This document shows positions 1 to 6,349 of a DNA stretch of 8,598 bases, in pieces. Position 1 is the first letter of the stretch, and every line of letters starts with the position of its first letter. Source of the DNA: Synergistaceae bacterium (lineage in GTDB: Bacteria > Synergistota > Synergistia > Synergistales > Aminobacteriaceae). A program made the translations under genes and the position numbers. Where the stretch lies: assembly GCA_017448375.1 (NCBI GenBank), contig JAFSLR010000306.1, positions 1 to 8,598 of the forward strand, given 5' to 3'. The notes beneath the pieces are model-generated. The model saw nothing but the letters and a program-made list of their open reading frames with translations. It made no database searches and had not been told where the DNA came from.

Positions 1-236
1 GATCATCATTCTTCAACGAGGACGGCAAAACAGGACTCATCGTTCCCCCGCAAGACCCTCACGCACTCGCAGAGGCTATCAAGAAGATTATTGACGACCC
101 CGAAATGTACAAGAAAATGTCGGAGAACGCCCGAAAACGTGCTGAGAGATTCAGCGAGGAAAGAATGTTGGAAAACTACGAGGAAGTATATCAATTCCTA
201 ATGCGGAAAAATGAGCGCAAAGACTCTCATCAATAA
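1..236 (+). CDS. GT4-type (group 1) glycosyltransferase, C-terminal end only
   Basis: Only the last 77 codons are present (reading frame begins at base 3, stop TAA at 234-236); the gene starts left of the window. The visible part has the layout of the C-terminal end of GT-B fold family 4 glycosyltransferases: a GKTGLIVPPQDPHALAEAI segment, which corresponds to the common 'tGllvpp.DpeaLaeai' stretch after the donor-binding Glu motif, then IIDDPEMYKKMSENARKRAE and a closing helix with FSEERMLENYEEVY. The catalytic and donor-binding motifs lie outside the window, so the sugar donor and acceptor cannot be told. The end overlaps the start of the next glycosyltransferase gene by 26 bases, which points to one operon with coupled translation. 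A role in building the same surface glycan as the downstream genes is inference from context. Family assignment is fairly secure despite the short fragment. Confidence 0.8.
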   Translation, partial: SSFFNEDGKTGLIVPPQDPHALAEAIKKIIDDPEMYKKMSENARKRAERFSEERMLENYEEVYQFLMRKNERKDSHQ

Positions 237-1395
237 GGCGTTAATTGCCTCCAACGCTCTAATCAGGGCAGCTCTAAGACGCAGGAAGACTCCCGAAGCT
301 CACGGAACTTCACGCAAAGTACTCGTGATACTCCAGCAGGTTTTCGGCGATGCAGTAGTGATTAGCGGCTCGCTCAAGGAGTACCCGAAAATTTTTGCGG
401 GGTATGATGTCGTATTTGTCGCGCGTCCTTCCGTCATTAAGTTCCTGAAGGATGTTATGCCTTCCGCTGATGAACTTCACTTTGAGGCCGTCGACTTCAA
501 GAGATTCATTGAGGATTACGGGTATTACCGCGAAATTTCAGCGAGATTCAGAGGTTCGGCGGAAATTCTCATTGTCCCCGTCTCGACTCCGTCAGCCGAA
601 ATATTTTCATGCGCTAACGATTCCCCCAGAAAGGTCGCCTCAGTCCGCCCGAATGACATTAAAACCTCGCTGCTTATGTCCCTTCTGTCAAAATTATCGT
701 ACACTGAGAAAATCAGACCCGATAAAAACGAAATGACATTACAGCGGCACAGGCAGTTAATCCGCTATCTTGGGGATAAAGATTTTCAGGCAAGACTCCC
801 GCGCCTTAAACACGAGGCAAGAATCATCAATGAGGATCATTACTGCGTTGTCTGCGCTGGAGCGTCAAAGCCCGAAAGATGGTGGCCTGTCGAACGTTTT
901 GCGGAAATAATCAGCTTCATCAATGAAGAATATAATATGAACGTTCACCTTTGCGGGGGACAAGACGAGTCCGAAATAGGCGGAAAACTTCAGGCACTCG
1001 CAAAGCACCCTGAGAGAGTCATAAATCACACAGGCCGTACAAGTTTCAAGGAATGGTCATCAATCGTACAGCATTCAGATTTAGTTGTGGCGAATGACAG
1101 CGCAACAGCTCACCTTGCCGCCGCTCACAGAGTCAGAACAGTCTGCATTATAGGCGCGTATGAGTTCGTCATGTTCCCGTATAAGGCTGACGTTCTCGAA
1201 ATGGGAGACAGATTGCCCCTTTGTGTGTATAAGGATATGCCTTGCAGTTATTGCCGGGACAAAAGCTATTTTTCAGGAAGCCTCAACGCCGAATGCATGA
1301 AACGTATCAATGACGGGAAATGCGCGCTATGTATTGACGCTGTTACGGCTGATGACGTTAAAGACGCAATAATCAAAATCATGAAAGAAGGATAA
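211..1395 (+). CDS. Glycosyltransferase family 9 protein (heptosyltransferase-like), divergent
   Basis: A 394-residue protein of the ADP-heptose:LPS heptosyltransferase family (GT9, GT-B fold), expected to add a sugar to a lipid-linked acceptor on the cytoplasmic face of the inner membrane. The C-terminal donor-binding half is the clearest part: VVCAGASKPERWWPVERFAEI (about 213-233), LCGGQDE (247-253), HTGRTSFKEW (273-282) and VVANDSATAHLAAA (292-305), the usual GT9 order. The N-terminal half is weaker: instead of the common GGxGD motif it has QQVFGDAVV (42-50). Residues 1-35 form a basic, helix-like extension before the first Rossmann strand at about 36-41. The tail holds C345, C348, C362, C371 and C374. 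The ATG at 211 overlaps the preceding gene by 26 bases and has only a weak GGA upstream; no other early start exists in this frame. Heptose as donor is supported by the adjacent heptose genes but not proven. Confidence 0.87.
   Translation: MSAKTLINKALIASNALIRAALRRRKTPEAHGTSRKVLVILQQVFGDAVVISGSLKEYPKIFAGYDVVFVARPSVIKFLKDVMPSADELHFEAVDFKRFIEDYGYYREISARFRGSAEILIVPVSTPSAEIFSCANDSPRKVASVRPNDIKTSLLMSLLSKLSYTEKIRPDKNEMTLQRHRQLIRYLGDKDFQARLPRLKHEARIINEDHYCVVCAGASKPERWWPVERFAEIISFINEEYNMNVHLCGGQDESEIGGKLQALAKHPERVINHTGRTSFKEWSSIVQHSDLVVANDSATAHLAAAHRVRTVCIIGAYEFVMFPYKADVLEMGDRLPLCVYKDMPCSYCRDKSYFSGSLNAECMKRINDGKCALCIDAVTADDVKDAIIKIMKEG
1386..1392 (+). promoter_or_regulatory. Ribosome binding site deciding the TTG start of hldE
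   Basis: AGAAGGA lies six bases before the TTG at 1399 and inside the last codons of the upstream gene. No ATG or GTG in the hldE frame sits near the conserved N-terminus, so this site supports TTG as the real start. Confidence 0.65.
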
Positions 1396-1398
1396 ATT

Positions 1399-2847
1399 TT
1401 GTCAGGTTCATTAAATGATATTAGGGCAGGTAAAATTCTGGTCGCCGGAGATATTATGCTTGATACATACTTCACGGGCGATGTTGGGAGAATCTCGCCT
1501 GAAGCACCCGTTCCAGTTTTCAAGAAGGAGAAAGAACGCAGCGTTTTGGGCGGTGCCGCGAACGTAATCTCAAACCTTTACGCAGCAGAGCAGGATGTTT
1601 CTGTTATGTCGTTCACGGGGAATGATGAAGCAGGTGATGAGATTGCAGAATTTTTCAGGCGCATGAACGTAAACACGGATTTACTTTTCAGGCTCAATGA
1701 CAGGAAGACAACCGTTAAAACACGATTCCTTGCCGGAAACAGTCAGCAGGTTATGCGAATGGACATTGAAGACTCATCGCCCGTTGATGAGAATCTCTGC
1801 GCTCAAATGCTCTCAAAGCTGAGGGAAAAAATTTCGGCTGAAAGATTCGACTTGATTCTGCTCTCGGATTACCTCAAAGGGCTTCTGACTTACGATTTCA
1901 CGCAGGGTGTAATAAAGCTCGCCAATGAGTTCAGCATTCCCGTAATCGTTGACGTTAAAGACCCGAAGACCGAGAAATATTACGGGGCATTCCTGCTCAA
2001 ACCGAATCTGAATGAGCTTAGGACTCTAACGGGGATTAACGCCCGGACCGATGAAGAGATAATATCAGCCGCCAATCTCTTACGCACAAAGGGCGGTCAT
2101 AAATACGTTCTCGCGACTTGCGGCCCTCGCGGAATGGTTCTAGCGGGCGAAAACGAATCGTACTTCATCAAGTCATCAGCTCAGGAAGTATTTGACGTTA
2201 CGGGCGCAGGGGACACAACGATAGCATATTTCGCGGCGTGTATGGCTAACGGCTTCGGAATGCATGAATGCGTTGACATCGCGAACACAGCAGCGGGGAT
2301 TCAGGTCTCGAAAGTCGGAACATCATTAGTCTACTGGCGTGAAATCCGAAGCGCAATGAGCCGTAAAGCGATTCACGTTGACCAGAAATTACTCAAGGGG
2401 AAAGCGTTAAACGAGTTCAGGAAGACTCATGAGGAACAGAGAGTCGTTTTCACAAACGGTTGCTTTGATATTCTCCACGCCGGCCATGTGAAATATTTGC
2501 GTGAGGCAGCGAAGCTCGGTGAAGTTCTTGTTGTCGGCCTCAACAGCGATTCTTCCGTCAAAAGGCTCAAAGGCGAGTCCCGTCCCGTAAATTCTCAGGA
2601 AGACAGAGCCGAGATATTATGCGCTTTGGGATTTGTTGATTACGTTGTGATTTTCGAGGAAGACACACCGCTTAACCTCATTAAGATTATTCAGCCCGAT
2701 GTTCTCGTAAAGGGAGGAGATTATACCCCTGACAAGGTAGTCGGTGCTGATTTCGTGGCTTCAAGGGGCGGAGAGTTATTCATTATTCCGTTTGTCAAGG
2801 GAAAGTCAACAACTAACATCATCAAGAAAATTGAGGAGATGAAATAA
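1399..2847 (+). CDS. hldE: Bifunctional D-beta-D-heptose 7-phosphate kinase / D-beta-D-heptose 1-phosphate adenylyltransferase
   Basis: A 482-residue cytoplasmic enzyme covering two steps of ADP-heptose synthesis: phosphorylation of heptose 7-phosphate at C1, and, after GmhB action, transfer of AMP from ATP to heptose 1-phosphate. The N-terminal half is a PfkB/ribokinase-fold kinase: GRISPEAPVPVF (30-41), GGAAN (51-55), LKPNLNEL (200-207) and the anion-hole/catalytic DVTGAGDT (266-273, base D272). The C-terminal half is a cytidylyltransferase-like nucleotidyltransferase: FTNGCFDILHAGH (351-363) with the HxGH motif at 360-363, GLNSDSSVKRLKG (380-392), VKGGDYTP (437-444) and KGKSTTNI (468-475). 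Length matches full two-domain HldE, so it is intact. It starts with TTG, three bases after the upstream stop, and gmhA begins three bases after its own stop. Identification is very secure. Confidence 0.97.
   Translation: MSGSLNDIRAGKILVAGDIMLDTYFTGDVGRISPEAPVPVFKKEKERSVLGGAANVISNLYAAEQDVSVMSFTGNDEAGDEIAEFFRRMNVNTDLLFRLNDRKTTVKTRFLAGNSQQVMRMDIEDSSPVDENLCAQMLSKLREKISAERFDLILLSDYLKGLLTYDFTQGVIKLANEFSIPVIVDVKDPKTEKYYGAFLLKPNLNELRTLTGINARTDEEIISAANLLRTKGGHKYVLATCGPRGMVLAGENESYFIKSSAQEVFDVTGAGDTTIAYFAACMANGFGMHECVDIANTAAGIQVSKVGTSLVYWREIRSAMSRKAIHVDQKLLKGKALNEFRKTHEEQRVVFTNGCFDILHAGHVKYLREAAKLGEVLVVGLNSDSSVKRLKGESRPVNSQEDRAEILCALGFVDYVVIFEEDTPLNLIKIIQPDVLVKGGDYTPDKVVGADFVASRGGELFIIPFVKGKSTTNIIKKIEEMK
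2833..2838 (+). promoter_or_regulatory. Ribosome binding site of gmhA
   Basis: GAGGAG within the last codons of hldE, 12 bases before the ATG at 2851. The spacing is longer than ideal, but no better start or site is visible and the protein N-terminus is of normal length. Confidence 0.5.
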
Positions 2848-2850
2848 TTC

Positions 2851-3432
2851 ATGAATGAATTAATCCGTGAAAGAATCAACGACAGCATAAAGTTAAAGCA
2901 ATCACTTCTGAATGACTCCGTTCTTCTCGAAAATATATCGCGGGTCGCAGATGAAATTGTTTCGTGCATAAGGAACGGCGGAAAATTAATCCTCTGCGGT
3001 AACGGCGGATCAGCTTCGGACGCTCTTCACTTTGCGGGTGAAATCGTAGGGCGTTTCCAGCGTGAGCGCGACTCATGGCCGGCTGTCGTACTTAATGCCG
3101 ATGTTGCGACGATGACAGCAATCGCCAACGACTATTCGTATGATGAAGTCTTTGCGAGGCAGGCGAATGCACACGCTAACCCGGGCGATATTCTCGTAGG
3201 CATAAGCACGAGCGGTAACTCTGAGAACGTACTTCGGGCGGTTAAAGCAGCAAAGTCGAAGGGCGCGAAAACTGTCGCATTACTCGGCAAGGACGGCGGT
3301 AAAATCTCACATGAGGCAGATTACCCGTTAATAGTCCGCTGTGATGTTACGGCAAGGGTTCAGGAGTGCCATATCTGTATCATTCACATACTCTGCGAGA
3401 TAGCCGAGAATATTTTGGCCGATGGGAAATAA
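2851..3432 (+). CDS. gmhA: Sedoheptulose-7-phosphate isomerase (phosphoheptose isomerase)
   Basis: A 193-residue SIS-domain enzyme that converts sedoheptulose 7-phosphate to D-glycero-D-manno-heptose 7-phosphate, the first committed step of ADP-heptose synthesis. Visible markers are the phosphate-binding loop CGNGGSASDA (49-58), the second SIS loop GISTSGNSENV (117-127) and a closing helix containing QECHICIIHILCE (171-183). The zinc/active-site set known from GmhA structures can be placed by spacing: H60 and E64 in HFAGE, and Q171 and H179 near the C-terminus. Length is normal for GmhA and full for the family, and all expected residues are present, so the enzyme should be active (homotetramer in known members). 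It sits between hldE (3-base gap) and gmhB (11-base overlap), consistent with a supply cassette for heptose. Very secure. Confidence 0.96.
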   Translation: MNELIRERINDSIKLKQSLLNDSVLLENISRVADEIVSCIRNGGKLILCGNGGSASDALHFAGEIVGRFQRERDSWPAVVLNADVATMTAIANDYSYDEVFARQANAHANPGDILVGISTSGNSENVLRAVKAAKSKGAKTVALLGKDGGKISHEADYPLIVRCDVTARVQECHICIIHILCEIAENILADGK

Positions 3433-3958
3433 AGCAGTATTCCTCGACCGCGACGGGACAATCAACGCCGACAAGAATTATCTCTACAGGGCTGAGGATT
3501 TCGAGTTTCTTCCGGGGGCTGTTGAGGCTCTGAGAATGTTGCAGTCTCACGGCTTCCTCCTAATCATAATCACGAATCAGTCGGGAATAGCGCGGGGATA
3601 TTACACGGAGAATGATTTTCTTTCTCTCACTGAGTGGATGCTTGAAAGACTGAAAGAATCCGGCGTTAATATCGCAAAGGTGTATTATTGTCCTCACCTT
3701 CCGGACGCTAAAATCCCGGAGTACCGAAAGATTTGTGATTGCCGTAAACCTGAGACAGGACTCTTTGAGGAGGCTGCGAGGGAGTTTGATGTTGACATGG
3801 CGAAAAGTTTTGCGGTCGGCGACAAGATGAGGGACTGTTCGGTCTGCGAGAAAACCGAATGCAGAGGCTTCATCATCGGAGGAAATTCCGTCAGCCCGAA
3901 AATCAGAAGCGTATCAAGCCTCCTTGAAGCGGCAAAAATTATCACGGGGAGTGAGTAG
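3422..3958 (+). CDS. gmhB: D-glycero-beta-D-manno-heptose 1,7-bisphosphate 7-phosphatase
   Basis: A 178-residue HAD-superfamily phosphatase (histidinol-phosphate phosphatase-like branch) that removes the C7 phosphate from heptose 1,7-bisphosphate between the two HldE steps. Motif I is FLDRDGT (7-13), with nucleophile D9 and general acid D11; motif II is TNQSG (51-55); the lysine motif is in CRKPETG (107-113, K109); motif IV is VGDKMRD (132-138, D134). A zinc-binding loop typical of GmhB is complete: C90, H92, C105, C107. The ATG at 3422 lies inside the end of gmhA, with an 11-base overlap and no evident Shine-Dalgarno sequence, so translation is probably coupled to gmhA. The anomer (beta) is inferred from pairing with HldE rather than HddA/HddC. 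Very secure as GmhB family. Confidence 0.95.
   Translation: MGNKAVFLDRDGTINADKNYLYRAEDFEFLPGAVEALRMLQSHGFLLIIITNQSGIARGYYTENDFLSLTEWMLERLKESGVNIAKVYYCPHLPDAKIPEYRKICDCRKPETGLFEEAAREFDVDMAKSFAVGDKMRDCSVCEKTECRGFIIGGNSVSPKIRSVSSLLEAAKIITGSE
3946..3951 (+). promoter_or_regulatory. Probable ribosome binding site of the second GT9 gene
   Basis: GGGGAG at the very end of gmhB, 14 bases before the preferred ATG at 3966. It also lies close to an in-frame GTG at 3951, which overlaps it, so that GTG is an unlikely start. The site is plausible but its spacing is long. Confidence 0.35.
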
Positions 3959-3965
3959 TGTAGTA

Positions 3966-5030
3966 ATGAACGTACTAATTAACGTAGGCCCGGGAATAGG
4001 GGACATTCTCCAGAAATTGCCGATGGCCTCAGCAGTGAAAGCGCAATACCCTGACGCAAATATAGATTTCCTTATGTGGGCTAATGATCCGCAGAACGTA
4101 AAACTCAACGAGCAAATCTTGGAGTGCCAGAATTATGTGAGGAATTTATACTGGTACAACGTTGAATATAAACTTCAATGCGTAAAATTATTGTTTCAGC
4201 TCAGAAGGAATCATTACGATTTTGGATTTGTACGGGACGGCGGTCTTCTTCAGGTCAAGGGATTTAAGCCTTCATTCTGGATTTTCCGTATAGTGAGATG
4301 GGGAGGCGCGAAGAAAGTTGTCGGCTACATGAAAGATTACGTTGATATTTTTGCTGACGTTCCCGAAACCGCGCACTTCATTGAACGAGACAGGATTACG
4401 CTTGACGCTGCCGGATTTACAGCACCGATGACGATGAAGACGATAGACGAGTCAAAACTTGATTTCAGCTTTGAGAACTGCGATAGGCTGAGAGAGTCCG
4501 AAAAGGTTATAGCGTTTTCTGTTGGTACAAATTCTTACTTATGGACGGAGAACGGCGTTACCACTGTCTACGATGTAAAGTCATGGGCATATGAAAAATG
4601 GGTTGAGCTTTCGTTGATGCTTGCGGAAAAAAATATTGACGTTGTTCTTCTCGGAGGCAATAAGGAGAAAAGAGAGCTTGAAGAGAAAAAAATCTCATTC
4701 CCCGAAAACAATCACATCTTTAACTTCATCGGGCGCACGAACATTAAACAGAGTCTTGCGATTCTGAGTCTGTGTTCGTTTGCTGTCGGTGCTGAAGGTG
4801 GAATGATGCACTGTGCTTCGGGCCTGGGCGTGAAAACATTGACGGTATTCGGAGGCTCTGACTATCGGAGATGGACTCCGGCTGGAGGCGACATAGTGAA
4901 TCTCTATCTTGACTGTGCGCCGTGCTTTGCGACAAAACGCGGTGTCTACTGCAAGTATCATAAGTGCCTTGAAGGAATTGATGTTGATATGGTCTTCAAG
5001 AGAATCATGGAATTATGGAGTAATGGATAA
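3966..5030 (+). CDS. Glycosyltransferase family 9 protein, probable heptosyltransferase
   Basis: A 354-residue GT9 (WaaC/WaaF-like) glycosyltransferase, expected to transfer heptose or a related sugar from an ADP-sugar to a lipid-linked glycan at the inner membrane. The start is set at ATG 3966 because MNVLINVGPGIGDILQKLPM reproduces the family N-terminus, with G10, G12 and D13 as the GxGD motif. The frame stays open upstream to a TTG at 3924, but that would overlap gmhB and add non-conserved residues. The C-terminal half shows VVLLGGNKE (226-234), FNFIGRTNIKQSLAIL (252-267), VGAEGGMMHCASGLGV (274-289) and TVFGGSD (293-299). A cysteine set, C317, C320, C329 and C334 (CxxC, then C and C), resembles the CxPC...C...C tail of many GT9 proteins. 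It follows gmhB after 7 bases and overlaps the polymerase gene by 8 bases. Exact donor and linkage are unknown. Confidence 0.9.
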   Translation: MNVLINVGPGIGDILQKLPMASAVKAQYPDANIDFLMWANDPQNVKLNEQILECQNYVRNLYWYNVEYKLQCVKLLFQLRRNHYDFGFVRDGGLLQVKGFKPSFWIFRIVRWGGAKKVVGYMKDYVDIFADVPETAHFIERDRITLDAAGFTAPMTMKTIDESKLDFSFENCDRLRESEKVIAFSVGTNSYLWTENGVTTVYDVKSWAYEKWVELSLMLAEKNIDVVLLGGNKEKRELEEKKISFPENNHIFNFIGRTNIKQSLAILSLCSFAVGAEGGMMHCASGLGVKTLTVFGGSDYRRWTPAGGDIVNLYLDCAPCFATKRGVYCKYHKCLEGIDVDMVFKRIMELWSNG

Positions 5031-6333
5031 TCTATTTATACTCGCGCTTCTTTACCTGATATATATGGGAGTATCATTCTATATCTTCAACTATAACTTT
5101 TTTTCGCCGAGCTTATTTTTCTGCGTGTCAATGTCGGTCATGTTATGTTTTTCGTATTATGCCGGCACTAACTTGGGAATGCTTTTAGCCATAAATATGG
5201 AGACGTTCACAATTTTTGCGTGGGGAGGATTTATATTTATTGCGACGGAGTTTATTGTTTACGCAAATCACACGGTTAATCATTTTCATAGCAGTACGAT
5301 TCAGAATGACTCCCTGAAGTATGAACCGCTCATAATTCATCCTCAAATTCAATGGGCGGCAACGCTTTTCCTTGCGATGTCTTTTCTGGCTTCGGTTGCT
5401 CTAGTCCTTATCAACACGGGCGGGGGAAGCTGGAGCGCGAGAATGATAGAGTACAAAGATAAACTTATTTATCACGTTAATGATTTAAGGTACAGATTCA
5501 TAGTAGCGCAGTTATACAAAATAGGAATCATAATTGCTGACTCGTTCGGCTATGTTCTTGTGTATAATCTCACAGTCTGCAACATTCCCGCAAGAAAGCT
5601 CATACTTTATTTTGTAGATGTCTTGCTGTTTGCTTTATTCAGTTCGGTATTTTCAGGTGCGAGACGATCGGCAATAGAATTATTTTTATTCCTTGCAATG
5701 ATATTTGTTACCCTGAACATGAAACCGGGAGGGAAAAAGAAAATATTAAAGCTCATCGTTAAATCCATTCCTGTTGTGATTATTGCTGCTTCACTCTTCA
5801 CTATTGCGGGGACATGGATCGGACGTTATGAAAATAAGGGCGGACTTCAGAATGTTGCGGAATATATTTGCGGGGGGCTTTACTCCTTCAACCTTCACAT
5901 TGACGAGGGAGCATCGACAAAATTATTCGGTCAGGCAAGTTTCTCATATCTCTACGCGATTCCACAGAATATGGGATTAATTCCGCGTGATGATACGATA
6001 ATGATTACGGGAAAGTTTGACATTTACGGGAACACGGTAACGATTTTCGGACGATGGTACAGGGATTTCGGTGCTATAGGAGTATTTGTTATGACGAGTC
6101 TTGTGTCGTGGTTCTACTCGTGGATGTTCTACAGCAAAATAATTTACTCGAACAACATCACAAAGGAACATCACTTAGCGAGAATATATTACTGCCAATG
6201 GATGACGGGATTAATATGGGCTGGAGGCGATGACCGTATTGCGCCTTTAATGACAATGGAGACGGTTATATTCGTGATATTTACGGCTTTATTTTTCAAA
6301 ATGTTTATCAATAAAAATCTAAAATTATTCTAG
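5023..6333 (+). CDS. wzy: Wzy-like oligosaccharide repeat-unit polymerase (O-antigen polymerase)
   Basis: A 436-residue, very hydrophobic protein with about ten or more membrane segments, for example near 2-24, 28-46, 61-80, 110-130, 160-182, 191-210, 216-231, 246-264, 350-370 and 412-429. It would join lipid-linked repeat units in the periplasm. Family hints are an early FFSPSLFF (26-33), FSGARRSAIELFLFLA (210-225) with the paired Arg common in this polymerase group, and YRDFGAIGVF (346-355), after a long periplasmic-looking region (about 265-345). These polymerases are poorly conserved, so the call rests on topology, these motifs and the adjacent flippase; an O-antigen ligase is the main alternative. 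The start at ATG 5023 overlaps the GT9 stop by 8 bases; a longer frame from 4909 is only that gene's shadow. Hand-counted lines are AT-richer (about 28-43% GC) than the heptose genes. Confidence 0.75.
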   Translation: MDNLFILALLYLIYMGVSFYIFNYNFFSPSLFFCVSMSVMLCFSYYAGTNLGMLLAINMETFTIFAWGGFIFIATEFIVYANHTVNHFHSSTIQNDSLKYEPLIIHPQIQWAATLFLAMSFLASVALVLINTGGGSWSARMIEYKDKLIYHVNDLRYRFIVAQLYKIGIIIADSFGYVLVYNLTVCNIPARKLILYFVDVLLFALFSSVFSGARRSAIELFLFLAMIFVTLNMKPGGKKKILKLIVKSIPVVIIAASLFTIAGTWIGRYENKGGLQNVAEYICGGLYSFNLHIDEGASTKLFGQASFSYLYAIPQNMGLIPRDDTIMITGKFDIYGNTVTIFGRWYRDFGAIGVFVMTSLVSWFYSWMFYSKIIYSNNITKEHHLARIYYCQWMTGLIWAGGDDRIAPLMTMETVIFVIFTALFFKMFINKNLKLF

Positions 6334-6337
6334 GAGG
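6332..6337 (+). promoter_or_regulatory. Strong ribosome binding site of the flippase gene
   Basis: AGGAGG, the best Shine-Dalgarno match in the window, overlaps the stop codon of the polymerase gene and lies 12 bases before the ATG at 6350. This suggests the flippase is translated independently and not only by coupling. Confidence 0.6.
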
Positions 6338-6349
6338 ATTTAATCTCAA

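Noticed and set aside
6..194. Minus-strand open frame at the left edge
   Set aside because: It is antisense to the GT4 C-terminal end, which has clear family similarity; it has no recognisable features of its own.
3924..3965. Upstream extension of the second GT9 gene (TTG at 3924 or GTG at 3951)
   Set aside because: It would overlap gmhB or its Shine-Dalgarno-like sequence, and it adds residues not resembling the GT9 N-terminus; ATG 3966 gives the conserved start.
4909..5022. Upstream extension of the polymerase frame to 4909
   Set aside because: It lies wholly inside the GT9 gene, encodes a non-hydrophobic, non-conserved stretch, and ATG 5023 starts directly at the first membrane helix.
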